Assembly (NCBI GenBank): GCA_947034885.2
Contig: OX344751.2
Location: 10,726,001 to 10,790,000, forward strand
DNA length: 64,000 bases
Reading direction: 5' to 3'
From: Thuidium tamariscinum
Lineage: Eukaryota > Streptophyta > Bryopsida > Hypnales > Thuidiaceae
In this document: positions 9,922 through 22,317 of the stretch, one piece after another
How positions within the stretch are numbered: position 1 is the first letter of the stretch
Layout of the letters: each line of letters starts with the position of its first letter
Position numbers and translations under genes: made by a program
The notes under the pieces: model-generated
Seen by the model: only the letters and a program-made list of their open reading frames with translations
Told to the model about the DNA's origin: nothing
Databases searched by the model: none

Positions 9922-12900
9922 CTAAGGCTTGTAATCAACGTCTCCTCTCACCTCAGCTCCACTACTATGACCTCTTGAATCCCATTCCGAGTCTTCTTCA
10001 TTACTTGTGCTATCCATACTATCGGATGAAGACTGTAGAGCTCGCTCTTTTCTTCCGGATACTTGCTTTGATGCAAGCGATCTCTTGCGTCTACCCTTCT
10101 TTTTTTCTTTCACCATGTCTCTACCTCCTAGTGTAGACTTCCCAATCCCTTGTTCAAGACCATTAACCGGTTTCACTTTGCTTTGTGAGAAAGGTTCACA
10201 TACATCAAGGGGGGTTCGACCTAGACTTTGCCGCTTCGATGGTGATTTTGAAAAGGCCTCCAGTATTCTTTTAGTTCTAGCTTTCTTGGACTCTTTCATT
10301 GCTGGTTGTCTTGCTTTTGATCCGCTTGGAATGATGATCTCATTTGCGCCAAAAGAGAGTGATCGATCCGATGACTTCACCCAAGGTCGACCAAACATAG
10401 ACTCCAATGTCTCATCTTCTTCTGGATCCTTATTTCCGTTGCGTAAACTACCGAGACCACCTAAACTTGCATTGCCGTTTTTGAATAGTATGCGTGGAGG
10501 ACCGCTACGTGGGGGTAGGGTTGGATCTCGTACGAGGGGCTTCTTGCCTTTGCCAACATCAAATGACATGGGGCTCCCAGACTCCATCATACCTGCATCT
10601 ACATATGTTGCTATTCCCCGTGCTTTACCTTTCTCGGTACTTGCAAGACAGCTTTTCTTACACGCCAATACTTCAACGAATGCAACACTTGTATCACCAA
10701 CATTTTTGTCCACCTTCACTCCACTGTCTCCCAAGTCGTTCTGTTTTCCAAGTTCTTCTGCTTCGACCCCTACTGGCGATGGACATTTAGAAATTGGAAT
10801 CAATTCATCCGGGGTCGAAGTCCCACCGATGTTCGTCGTTGCCCCATTTCTCTCTTCCATTGCCACATTAGTGTCCCGACTATGTGCTCGAACATTCTCA
10901 CTACTCAATACTGTAGTTCCATCCACAAATTTAGCTTCTGATGGGACACCCTCATCATAGTCGTAATTCTCCTCGTCCTCTTCAAAATTGAAGACATCCA
11001 ATGGATTGTCTTGAAAGTCTTCATCATTATGATGAGGGTTTTGGGATGGTTCATCAACCAAACTAGTCACATTGTATTCCGCATCATATTCATCATCAAA
11101 TAGGGGATCTCTCTCTTCACCATCGCCATGATCTTCACCACCTTCATCCTCTGACATGGACTCTTCCATATCCACACTCTCGAATTGCTCTTCGTACCAC
11201 TTCTTCTCATCATTTTCTTGAGATGCGGAAAGCACTTTAGTATTGGTGTACACATACACCAAATCTTGTGCTCTCTGTGGCGTCAACTTGTTTCGAGATT
11301 TGTTGTGAACAAATGAATAGCTACTCCAATTTCGTTCACACGAAGAGGAAGATACCGGTTGGGCCAAAATACGCTTGGCAATTGGAGCAATGAACTTCCC
11401 GCACGCGCCCTCAAAATCCCACCAAGCATGTGCTGACAATTGTTGTTCGTTGGGGTCCAACATTTTGTGGAAAGGGGGTTCCCTATGTCGAAAGGCTACA
11501 AATTCCTTCACAACAGCGGCATACTATTCTGTGGTACATACTTTCGTTAAAACACGCTTGCATGCATCCATTGCATCTTGATCATCAGCAAGCTCTTTGT
11601 CGTGAAGAAGATAGGGATTCAACAAAGCCCCTGCATAATGTAGATCTGTCTCTACCATCGCTCGCCGTTCATGAAAGGCTTCTTGTAGATGGATGGCTAA
11701 ATCCAAGGACAAACTAAAAGGTGCTTCGTCCAACGACAAAACGTGCTTCTGTATTTTCTTCATGATATGTAGCACCTTCCCCATACATGGCCTTTTTGCA
11801 TCCAAATCGCGTAGACCATGTACCACCGGAGCCGATAAATCCTTGAAATTTTGACAACGCCCCCAAAAATGCTCGTTCAAAATGATGTCCTTCACCCTTC
11901 GGCTCACATTGCGAGGATGAGTATTCCGCCCCAATGTTTTCACGTATTGTTCCCACTGTGGGTCCGTCACCGTTTGCTGTAACTTCCCCTTCACCTTCAA
12001 CATACGGTCCACCATGTTGTAATTGGAAGCAAACCGAGTTTCCACCGCCATCAACAACATGCAGTCCGGCGAGTACCTTCGAAATATTGCAAGAGGCATG
12101 TGCCTCTTTTTGAAGAATTTCACTACGTTACGGGCATTGCCCACGACCTCCTCAATCCACCGTTCGTTGCCCCAATCTTTCAATAACAAATTCAGGGCAT
12201 GGACCACGCAACCCTGGTAAAATATATGAGGGTACTTCGGAGATATCAAGTTGAATGCGGCTTCATTCACAGGCGCATTATCTGCGCTTATTTGTACTAT
12301 TTTGTGAGGACCCACTTCTTCTATGAATTTTTCCAATATAGAGGCTAAATAGGCGGCATTCTTCTCTTTTCCTGTTGTATCCTCCGATCCTAGGAATTGC
12401 TCGCCCACAGAAGACACGAGCGTTGCATTTACCAAAGGACGATTTGCCGCCGAAGTCCACCCATCAATAGACAATGTTGCTCCAAACTTCCTGATGCTGT
12501 CTTCTGTTCGCTTCTTCATATTCACTTTAATGTCTGCCTTCGCTTGATCAAGCAACTTATGTCGTAATTCATGGTATGACGGTGGGGTATAGGGTTTGTG
12601 AAACTCAGCCGTTTTCTTCACCGCTTCTTTAAATGCTGCATTCCGTGCCACCGAAAATGGTATGTTCGCAGCATAAAAAAAATTAGCCCACACTGCATGC
12701 AATTTCCGTCTACTCGCTTCTTCGAAGCCATCTCCTATCCGCCGCTGCACCAAAGGCCTACTAGTTGATCCTACCCCTGTGTCTCCTTCATCTGATGCTT
12801 GAGTACTGGCAAGTGCTCCAGAAGACACGCGGTTTAGGGTCTCTTTTGGTATTGTACAAGAATCTTCCGGTGTAAGACGTATTGGCGATGTCGAAGGTCT

Positions 12901-13191
12901 CTCATTTCCTGCATCATTTTCAACCGTGGCCTCCAATGTCCCGTTTCCACCCAAATTCTCGTTTTCACCTCTTCGTGGGATTATCCCCTTGCATTGACGA
13001 AATAGCTTCTGAACTTGGGATGTGAGTCGTGGACATAGACTGATTCCTCGATCACGAGACCCCGATGCACCTTCATAACCAAGATGGCTAAACATACGGC
13101 ATGTTTTTTTGGCAAACACTAGGTTGCAGGCTTTGCATTGTACCTTCCCAACTGAAGGGGCGCCATACCAAGAAGACCAATCCTTGCTCAT
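9922..13191 (-). pseudogene. hAT-family transposase with long acidic C-terminal tail
   Basis: The chosen ATG at 13191 (MSKDWSSWYG) lies 258 nt after a TATAAG box; the open frame extends further upstream without ATG. Order of parts: BED-like zinc finger (CKACNLVF...HLGYEGASGS...C, residues about 17-52), a DUF659/hAT core with SIDGWTSAANRP, ISADNAPVNEAAF, QGCVVHALNLLLKDWG and TRFASNYNMVDRML, then the hAT C-terminal dimerisation segment (IAKRILAQPVSSSSCERNWS...NKLTPQRAQDLVYVYTN). A TAG at 11524-11526 (codon 556) separates core and dimerisation segment; both sides are open in the same frame, about 1,088 residues in all. After the dimerisation segment comes a tail of roughly 440 residues, first Asp/Glu-rich and then basic (KEKKKGRRKR), unusual for hAT transposases. 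It should have cut and joined the element ends; one nonsense codon makes it inactive unless read through. Confidence 0.92.
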
Positions 13192-13448
13192 AATGATGAA
13201 TTTTAAGTGCGTCTTTGGAACTTCAAATTCCGAGTGTAACCACAAAAAGGGTGAAGATCTCCGCAGGAATAAAAATCATCAATAAAGTAACCGATATAGT
13301 TTGAAAGAAGCCTTGGAAACCAAAGCCCCCCTAACCACTGAACTATGCATTACCAAGCAAGGGACACAACCGAAATTGCAGCGCCTAGCCCTTGGAAATC
13401 TTAGCGTTCAGCTTTACAGGAGTGCTTGCGAATGACAATTTCTGGAAA

Positions 13449-13454
13449 CTTATA
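13449..13454 (-). promoter_or_regulatory. TATAAG box of the transposase gene
   Basis: TATAAG on the minus strand, 258 nt before the ATG at 13191 and just downstream of GC array 2. It has the same word and layout as the boxes of three other genes in the element. Confidence 0.6.
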
Positions 13455-13493
13455 CTCCTTAGTTCTAAGGTTGCTCTTCGTGACCGTTGCAAC

Positions 13494-13712
13494 GGACGGG
13501 AGACAATCCCGATTGACACTGCGGACGGAACAGCGGACCGAACTGCGGACGGCCCGACAGGGTACTCCGATCGGCGGACGGCGAGCGGTCGCGGACGGAC
13601 CCCCCTCGGATGCCCACCAAGAGGCGGACGGGTCTAGCGGACAGCCACCACGAGGCGGACGGCCCCCGATCGGACGGCCCCACGAGGCGGACGGCCTACA
13701 TCGGACGGCCTA
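13494..13712. promoter_or_regulatory. GC array 2: CGGACGG repeats upstream of transposase
   Basis: Repeated GCGGACGG(A/C), GAGGCGGACGG and ATCGGACGGCC units in an AT-rich background, directly upstream of the transposase TATAAG box. It is the same motif family as arrays 1, 3, 4 and 5. Probably a promoter-proximal regulatory array or transposase-binding cluster (inference). Confidence 0.65.
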
Positions 13713-15181
13713 CATCCCAAAGGACCAAGAGTGCACTTGGGGGACTTCAAGAATTTGGGCAGTTACTTGTCACTTCAATTTTGAACAAATTCGCTAGAAA
13801 TTTTCACATAACTCAGATAGAAAACTTGATTAGCTCTGTGGGAATATTATTCTTTTCCAATTGGTGACCGTGAGCAAAAGTTATGCCATCTTCAATATCA
13901 TTTTCATGTCGCCGGGAAGAAAAAAATCATCAAAAACTTCAGAATTAAAAAAATAATTTTTTTTTCTAATTGATTTTATTTTTGTCTACAAGACTACAAG
14001 TGAAGCTTTGATTCATTCAATTTGGATTAGTGATGTGAAAGTCATGAACAATCTTGTTTTTTAGACAATGTAAGCATGTTTTAAAAAAAAAAAATTTAGG
14101 ATTCACTTGTGAATGCAATTTCCACAATTTTCAATAAAAAATTGTTGGGCAAGGTTGTTTTTGCTTGCCAAAACAATTTCACCATTCAGATTATAGTGTT
14201 TCAATTCAATGTATGAGATCTTTGCAATTTACTTTCTCTTTCAATCTTGGACCTACATGTACTTGACAATTTTTTAAAGAATGAAAAAACACACTTTTGT
14301 TGCTGAATTTGTTTTCCTGAGCTGTTACCTCAATTTCTCAATAGAAAAAAGTTTAAATTCAAGGTCTGTAGTGCAAAAAAATTACAGAAATGGAGGACAA
14401 AGTCATTTGCATTTGCAAACTCAAGTTCAAAAAAACATTGTTTTCCAACTTTGAATGCTCATATTAGGGTCAAACTTCATGAAATTTCCACCACATTGGA
14501 TACAACTTCTGTGAAAATCTGAAAGAAAAACCCAAAAAAAAACCCATTCATAATGAGTTGTTCGATATTCCTATGTTCCAAAAAACCCAGTTGGGTCTTT
14601 AAGGGCTTTCAATTATACTTAAATTGTTATTACAAATTTACAACTGGACTTCAAACATCTTAAACTTTGTTTTAGAGACAACAAATCACAAAAGACTTTC
14701 TTGTAGACTAAATTGAACTTGGTTTCTTTAAACTCTTCAAGATCATGGTAATTTCAAAAGCATTTGGAAAAAAATATGGAATGATCAAAAATGAATTTAT
14801 GAAGTTCTACAGTGAACATAGTAATTTTATTTTTTTTCCTGCATGGCTCCTACCTTCATTCACATATCCCATTCTCTTCTAGAATTAAAATTAGCCTTTT
14901 GCATCATCAAACAAAAACATCTTCATATATGATCAATTGATCATATGATGGTACATGTCAGACTTCAACTAAAATAAAACTCTTGAATATATATACACAT
15001 TTGCAACTCTGTATTTTACACTTATTTTTGTATTGATAAAAAAAATACAAACCATACTATAGCTACTATGAATGATTTGCAATGAATCTCCGAAAGATTC
15101 AAAGTTAAAACAAGTCCTCCGTAATATAATATCTAACAGCTAATAAAAGATCCACTTCTACTAAATCTTTTCACGAATACC
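13713..15181. other. Non-coding AT-rich stretch with dispersed repeat
   Basis: No gene. The segment around 14.4-14.5 kb (phrases 'ttttccaactttgaatgctcat' and 'caaacttcatgaaatt') has close relatives at about 28.16-28.24 kb (same strand) and 25.1-25.2 kb (inverted). A perfect palindrome ATATGATCAATTGATCATAT lies at about 14926-14945. Confidence 0.5.
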
Positions 15182-18100
15182 CTACGGTGTAACACGAGAT
15201 GGACCCTCTCTATCCCTAAGTCTTGCACTTGTACGGCGAGTGTGAGGACCGGGGCTTCCGTCGCCAGTGGACCCTCTCGAAGCCACTGCCATATCAACAG
15301 CACTGAATTGTCTTTTTGTTTCTGGAGAGAAGTCATCCTCATCTTCCACCCTCCGCTTATTCTTTCGCTTCTGAGGCAGATCCACTTCATGTGCCTTTAA
15401 TGCTTCCAAGGCATCATCTACTAAAGCTACCATTAAGTTCAGTGTTACATTGACATCTCCAACGGAAAACCAGTGCGGGCCGGGGCCATCTCCTCCCACT
15501 AAAAATTTTCGAAAAGACATTATGGCCTCGCTCATCCTCCTGTCAAAAGCCCCTGCCACTTCCACAATTGACTGTGAGGAGTTGGAATCCCCGTCTAACT
15601 CTACAAGAGCTCGAACCTGCGCAGCTTCTTCCAACTTTGACAGAAAGAGGGCCCTCCCTATCAATGTGTGATTGTACGCCCCGTATCGCTCTTGCAACTC
15701 TTTTGTATGCTCCACATCCACCCAATTGCCATCTGGTCCTTTGTTCACTTCCTTCTCTGGAAATCGAAAGAACTTGTGATGGTCTATGCTCCAATGCCCA
15801 CCCATGCCGCGACAAAACAATTCGCGAGCTTCGGGATCTTCAATACCCCTTGCTCGCAATTCCACGTGTCGATCTTGGGTCATCCACACAAAGGGATCTA
15901 GCGGCACCATTGCCTCTTCGTACAACCCATGCTTCTCTTCCAATGAATCCCACGTGAGAGGTTTTCCCCAATGCATATAATTTTGGAAGTAAAACGGGGC
16001 TTGATCAAGTGGAAGGGTCCATCGATTGTATTCGTGACTAGGGGGCATACATTCCAAGGTCCCAACCATTTCGTAAAACCTTGAACTCAAAGGAGAACGA
16101 CACTCCGGACAAACCGAGCGAACGAGTGAGGCTTTGATTATGCACGTCACATGGAAAGTGTGACGACATTGGCCCATAGTTAGGGCTCCCTCGGGACCAA
16201 ATGGACCTTGACAAATGCTGCATTTACCTTCCAAGATCCCTCGAGAAGTGTGAGAAGCATGCACCACTGTCTTCTCATTGTCCTTGATGTGTGCCGAAAG
16301 AGTGTTGTACGGAACCCAACCTTCTTCTACCTCCAAGGCCCAATTGATGTGGGGTGATTCTTCTTTCTTTGTGTGGTTCAACCGCTCGAACATCGCGTCC
16401 ATGTCTCCCCAACATGTGATTTCTGTAGTCCCCTTCGGATGTGTTTCAAACCTCTTCCTCATACTCATCAGTGAAGATTCTACTATTTGCTGTTGCTCAT
16501 CCGATTTTCCAGCCAATTTGAGAAGCCCTTTCATTGCTCGCGAAACTACAGTTGGTTTGTCTTCTAGTTTTTGAATCCATGCCAACCATCGATCGTCTTT
16601 GGTACTCTTTGGAAGGGAGTCATCCAATCGAAGAACATGCTCTAGTCGTTGCAATTCACTCTGCAAAGACGCGTTTTCTTCGGTGAGCTTCTCCACTTTC
16701 TGCTTCAATTCATCAACTTCATGGCATTCTGTTTGAATGGGAGCATCTTGAAATGAAGTTTTGCGATTTTCAATGGCCACTAGAGGTGTCACTTCATGTA
16801 TCTTTTTTTTCTCATCGCCACTAAAATGCTTAGCTCCATCTCCTTCCTTAGCTTCGGTGAACTCACCTTTTTTGATCACGTCCTTCAATTTCTCAACTTC
16901 TGACTCCAAATCTTTAATACGATCACTTTGCCATTTCACAGTTGCAACTTGAAATTGTGCCGTATTCTTAGAAGTCCTCAATTGCTCTACCATTTCGTTT
17001 GAGGTTCCCTTCAATTCTTTCTGCAAGGCCAGCAGTTTTGTATTCTCTTCCAAGAAGGCCACCAATTGGCGCTTGTCCTCGAAGCGCTCGTCCAAAAACG
17101 GTAACAAGGACTCGGTGAACTTATGAAACGTCAATGCACTTGCCAACAATTCAGGTGACAATTTTGCAAACTCCTGTGCCACCTCTGTAAGTTGCGGAGA
17201 TACTTCAGTTACAAATCGACCTAGAGTTGCCAATGTCACTTGGATTTTAGCAACAGTTGCCCAACTGTGACGATTGGCTTCACCTTGGGTTGCAATGCTT
17301 GTGGTGGCCTCACTTGTCTCTTTTGACCGGTTTAGGTCAAGAAGGTGAGACCCAAACATAACTGAACCCTCCAACAACCGTTCCAGCTCTGCGGCATTCG
17401 GCATGTTCGAAAGAGCCTCCAATTGTGATGTGTTCAATGTGGACAAATGCGGGTATTGGCTGGGGATGACTTCAACATCGATGACTACTTCTTTTCCTTT
17501 TCCCTGAGACGCCTCTCAATTTTTTTTGGCGGTAGCTGCTTCAATTCTGGCGCTCTGTACGGGGCTGGAAACGCTCGGTTTGCTCAAACATGATGGTTTA
17601 GGGTTTAGCCCGAAGATGTCGAGAGCATTACTGTCAATAATATCATGAATTGTAGCATTGGCCTCAGCAACTTCTCCCTCGGCTACCTCTTCCGTATCTT
17701 CAGTACCTTCACATCGAGCCAATGGGGGCCCACCTTCTTTCTTCCCACTCTGAATATCTTCAAGAATGCCCTGTTCAGCCACCGTCGTAACATTTGGTGT
17801 GCATATTAAATCTGTAGGAGGAGTTGCAAACACTTCTCCTTCCACACCTTCACCTTCAGTATCTTCCATTGTCCTCAAAGTGTGTGTAGGCTCACTAGGC
17901 TGCAAGCGTGGTCCATCACTTGGTACCTCTGAGACTTTTGTTTCAATTTTTCTAGTATTTTTTAATACTCTTTTGGGCTTCGGTACCTCACTTGGCCCTC
18001 CTTGAGGATTGTACAAATCGGGAATGTCTTTTCCATTCATTTCTTGTACAAATGGAGTTTGTACTGTCGTCGGATACGTGCTCCAATCCACCTTGCGTTC

Positions 18101-18499
18101 CAATATCAATTCTGCATACACCATAGAAGCCAAGCTGTAGTTTATGTACCCTTTACTCATTGCTTTCTTTCCAAAGAGGGCCCGCCAAACCTCCAAAGCG
18201 CGATGCACAAAATGCGCGTTGTTGCAGTTGGTGGGTTTGCAAAAAAATCCACGTGTATGAAGTTCATGGGCCTCCCTAGGCCACAACTTGTCAATGTGAT
18301 ACATTTTCACGTATTTTTTGCACATTTTTGAAGACCAATACGGTGCTGCCTCATCCTCCCATCCGTTTTCCGCTTTGATGTTTGGGTCATCCAAAATCTC
18401 ATAATGTAATTCGTGACTGGCGCCCTTTGGCTTATGCCTTCGATTGTCACCACCCGTTGGATTTATTCCCCCACCACGTTCTTCACCCTCACTTGCCAT
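15182..18499 (-). pseudogene. CKKYVKM-domain / coiled-coil / RING-H2 protein gene
   Basis: The chosen ATG at 18499 (MASEGEERGGG) lies 160 nt after a TATAAG box. Residues about 28-150 hold a domain (SKMCKKYVKMYHIDKLWPRE...HFVHRALEVW...NYSLASMVYAELILERKVDWST) that is shared with the gene at 28658-29737. A TGA at 17516-17518 (codon 328) interrupts, but the same frame stays open to 15182, about 1,104 residues in total. The second part has long charged helical stretches with heptad character (ELKQKVEKLTEENASLQSELQRLEHVLRL), then a RING-H2 finger at about 16.08-16.23 kb (CSIC-x14-CRHTFHVTC...CPEC), then an unknown region and a basic tail (QKRKNKRR). RING-H2 proteins are usually E3 ubiquitin ligases; the substrate is unknown. 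It could also be two separate genes, but there is no promoter-like sequence between them and the frame is continuous. Confidence 0.75.
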
Positions 18500-18640
18500 G
18501 ACTTTGAGTCCACCACTGTCGGGAAATGAAAAATTAGTTTGATCACCCAACTCTCCACCTCGTAGGATACAACTGGCACAATGAAGCAACAGTAGAACAT
18601 CCGACAAGGTTGAACCCAATAATGGAGAGGAGTGAAAGAA

Positions 18641-18945
18641 ATCCGTCCGCCGTCCGCCCTTATACCCGTCCGACCCCGAACCTAACTGGGGTCGGCACCG
18701 ACCGTCCGCCCGAACGACGCGAAGCGGCCACGAGGGCGGACAGTCCGCCGCCGTCCGCTCTCGACCCTAGAAGCGCCGCCGAAGCTCCCGTCCGCACGCC
18801 CAAACCTAGTCCGCCGTCCGCAGTAGCGGTCCTCCCGTCCGCAGTTGCCGTCCGCAGGTGCGGAGGCGCCGTGTGCCGTCCGCGCGTCCGCCGGTGCCGT
18901 CCGCGAGTCCGCAGGTGCCGTCCGCGCGTCCGATGGCTCTGTAAA
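18641..18945. promoter_or_regulatory. GC array 3: CGTCCG repeats upstream of RING gene
   Basis: Repeated CCGTCCGC / GTCCGCAGGTGCCGTCCGCG units, that is GCGGACGG on the coding strand of the downstream gene. Two copies lie downstream of the TATAAG box and the rest upstream. Long frames here are artefacts of the repeat. Confidence 0.65.
18659..18664 (-). promoter_or_regulatory. TATAAG box of the RING-H2 gene
   Basis: TATAAG embedded in array 3 and followed on the coding strand by GGCGGACGG. It lies 160 nt before the ATG at 18499. Confidence 0.6.
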
Positions 18946-20517
18946 CTCGCGTTTAAGCCTGGGATTCTCCTGTGCGTGTGTCCTTGGATTCGAAGTCCGC
19001 CAGCAAAGCAAACAGCGCGCAATGAGGAATTCACTAATTCAGGATAGGGATCCAATGTTCAAGTTATTTAAATTTAGTTCTTGTAAAATTATAGAAGGAA
19101 TTTAAAGCAAGCAATGGTAATATGTGCAATTTTTTTATATTTCTGAGACTTTCTCAAGGTCAAGGGTTTAGGGTTTAGGGTTCGTAGGGTTCGTAGGGTT
19201 TAGGGTTTATTGTTTAGTGGCAATTTTCATATTTCATGACATTCTATTGAAAAAGAAATTTGTATGCCAAATATCATCATTATGTAAATGATTAAAGTGA
19301 ATATCCAATAATGTAGAAGACAGACACAACAAGTCAACAACACATATATGAATTTGCTTTCGAATGCAGTACTTTTATCTTGTCATGTAGTCATGTACTC
19401 ATGTGACTAATCAAAATAGAATGATTTTGAACTTTACATGTACATATTGAGCAACTCTTAGTCTATTCTAACTAAATTTTCATCGTTATAGGGAATCCCT
19501 TCAAGCATTTTATTAATACTTTTTGTTTTTGTTTTTTACCAAGCTAACTCTAAAAATGAGCAATAAGCAAAATAAATAAAATTTCAAGGATTAGTTGGAA
19601 CTATAGGATTTACAACAGCCAATATTTTACTACGTAGTCCACAATGTCCTCTAACTTATGTTTGACAAAAGACATTGTTGGATAGAAGGTAATTCGAAGT
19701 CATTCATGTTTGACTTCACTAGCTCTACAATACACATGTTTAGCCACTGTTCGTACAATTGTACCCATAGGGTCTCATATAAATACATAATATAGAGCAT
19801 ATATGAAATTTTTTGGAAATTTTACTTGCCCATGCAAAGTTTTGGCAAATTTGTTTCACTATGACTACTGGCACTCATGCCCCCAAGGGATGTAAAACAC
19901 ATTAGTTATATCCAAACAAACCTCCTAAAGTATTTGTACCCCAACCCCATATATACCAACCCTATACACTTCAATCTTATTTGACGCAATCATGTTTGTC
20001 TGTTTGTCAAAACCTTAATTACTGAGGCACCTTAAACCGCTCACCTATTTAACCGGATGTCCTTCACCGTGTAAGCTCTTGTCTTACCTAACTCCATCCA
20101 CCAAGAGCCAAAGACCCCATCTACCGTGATGTCTAGGTCTTATCTATATTACACTATCCATTTGTTCACAAATTGAAAGTCCTTAGCTCAAACATTGGAA
20201 TTTGAACTGTAGATTTTTGCTTTCAAAAATTGGTATTAATGGATCAAATATCCAATACAGCATTAATGTATGAAAAGGTAATTATATATATGTTTTTATT
20301 TTAAAAAAAAGAGAATGGTGACAATAGTGGTATAGGTAATATACTAATATGCAAACGGAATCTCAAATTCAAAGTCTACAACTTTGATTTGTACATCATC
20401 AATTCTAAAATAATTTTCCAAATAATATTGGATGATGATTTTTTTCCAATCTTCAATTTTTGAGAAGATTATAAATGTTTAAATAAGGGATTACTAGAAA
20501 ATAATGAGGAGTTTGAT
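18946..20517. other. Non-coding stretch with telomere-like repeats
   Basis: At about 19163-19210 there is a run of TTTAGGG-type units (tttagggtttagggttcgtagggtt...), the plant telomere motif, in a short degenerate interstitial form. The rest is AT-rich with no gene. Confidence 0.55.
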
Positions 20518-20940
20518 GCAGATACGAAATTTGTGGCACATTTCTTGGACGTTTCTCGAGGTGGTAAAATTCAGTTCCAAGACTCCACAGGAGTTGAATC
20601 CATGCCAACCATCGATCATCTTTGGTACTCTTCAAATTTCATGTGGTGGTTTGAAAATGCACCAAGCAATTATAGTGTACTCTTCCAATTTGGACTATAT
20701 TGGAAGGTAGCCTCACATGTCCAAGCTGTGGCAAAGTATTCTTGTAATTCCTGGTAGCACAGATTCTTGTGAGAGGGCATTTTCTACTCAAAATTATATT
20801 GAGTCTAATTTACGTTCTAGTTTAGTATTGGAGACTTTGGAAGCAGAAATTCGAGTTGCAGTGGCAAGAATTCCTATAGAAGCCATTGACTTTGAACAAG
20901 TTTGGGTGAAATGGTGTGGCATGAAAGGTCGCGGCTTGTA
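20518..20940 (+). pseudogene. Relic of a second hAT transposase (C-terminal part)
   Basis: Frame 20717-20940 reads ILVIPGSTDSCERAFSTQNYIESNLRSSL...ETLEAEIRVAVARIP, a hAT C-terminal dimerisation segment of a different subfamily from the main transposase. Upstream, in another frame (20533-20756), WWFENAPSNYSVLFQF looks like the preceding part, so at least one frameshift is present. A 39-nt stretch inside it (20594-20632) is nearly identical to 16571-16609 of the RING gene. It is a decayed fragment with no function expected. Confidence 0.65.
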
Positions 20941-22317
20941 GGTTTGTTTTCTTTTGTACGCTATGGTATATAGTGACTCTTTTCATGTGCAACAAAAAAT
21001 TCATATTGGTATTACAAATTTTTCAAAATTGATAATATTCAAACTCACCAAAAAAAATGTATGGAAAATGAGGGACACCCAAAAATTGGACAAGGGTGTC
21101 CTTCTAACACCCAAAATTTTGACCACAGTGTCCCCTAGAAATTTGGCTAGGGTGTCAAATTTATGCCCTAACTGTGAGCTTGTAAGCCTCAAAGATGATG
21201 CACCTGTAATGTAGTTGTTTACACTATAGAAACCTTGTATAATAAGAGTGTATTTATATTATAGAGCCCTATATTGTAGGTATTTTTACTATAAACACCT
21301 TCTTAGGTGGAAGTATAACTACTTATATACATATTAGGAGTTCACATGCTCGTGTTCATGCTCATTTACTAGCATTGTTGCACTATTTTATGTTCAAGTT
21401 TTCATGAATTAGAATCCCATCCACATCAAAAGAAAGTGAAATAAGTTAGAGTCAATCACTCCATCCATGAACTTCGCACTAATTTATGTTCAAATTTTTA
21501 TAAGTTGCTTCAATTTTTTTTTCGTTGTTTAGGGGTTATAGATTGAAATTTGTAGACATAATAATTTTTGAATTGACATCTTCAAAATAAACATAATAAA
21601 GGACTAATGAGACCACATTGTTTTATTTTACACATGAAAACAGAAGTGTTCATAATGGATTTCTATATTGATATTTTTTTTCAAACATATTCTACGCATA
21701 GTCATACAATTTAAAGGTCAATTTTTTTAAGTAATAAATACGATTACACTACAATTTTTTCCAAATTCTAAAAATAAAATATTATATATAAGAAACTAAG
21801 ATACTAGGAATCAAAAAAGCATATCTGTTTTTATCATAACAAATGTTTTATTCACAATTCTAAAACCTGAATATGGTATACAAACAGGTTGTGCAATCAG
21901 TAAATGAGAGGAGGTCCTAAAAGTGCTCAAGACCGAAGACCACCCACTTCTTCAAATGTAAGTTATTTAAACATGTTGTTTTCCTGTACACTTCAGCAAT
22001 GTGCAAACAATGTACATTTTAGGAGGTGGGCGATTTTAGGTCCCCATGCCATTTCAACTCTAAAAATTCATAACTAATTTGACATAGTTCCACAAAGTTC
22101 CAAAGAACTTGGTTTACATGCTAATTGCACATATCTTTCAAGGACAATTGACCATTGAAGGATTAAAAGTAAATAATAGGTAGGTAAAACTTCTTGAGGT
22201 AGTTCTAAAAAATATTCTCTTTCAAGACAAGTGGAATTGATGTGTACCCCATTTGGTTTTGTATTTTTTAAAGCTTCGTAGAATTAGTTATGAAATTTTG
22301 AAGTTGGAATGCCCCGG
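20941..22317. other. Non-coding stretch with MITE-like remnants
   Basis: No gene. Around 21.07-21.16 kb there are repeated and inverted 'gggtgtcc / ggacaccc' words, suggesting a small foldback. The 21.9-22.15 kb part shares phrases (aggaggtcct, 'cttcagcaatgt', 'ttccacaaag') with the MITE at 61556-61885. Confidence 0.45.

Noticed and set aside
10007..10960. A 317-codon plus-strand frame
   Set aside because: Antisense shadow of the acidic tail of the transposase gene; no domain of its own.
9922..18499. Programmed stop-codon readthrough or recoding of three different stops
   Set aside because: Three different stop codons, no visible recoding signals looked convincing, and each fits simple C-to-T decay. 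Kept as a minor alternative only.
19163..19210. Chromosome end or true telomere
   Set aside because: Only a few degenerate TTTAGGG units inside a transposon; genes and repeats continue on both sides.
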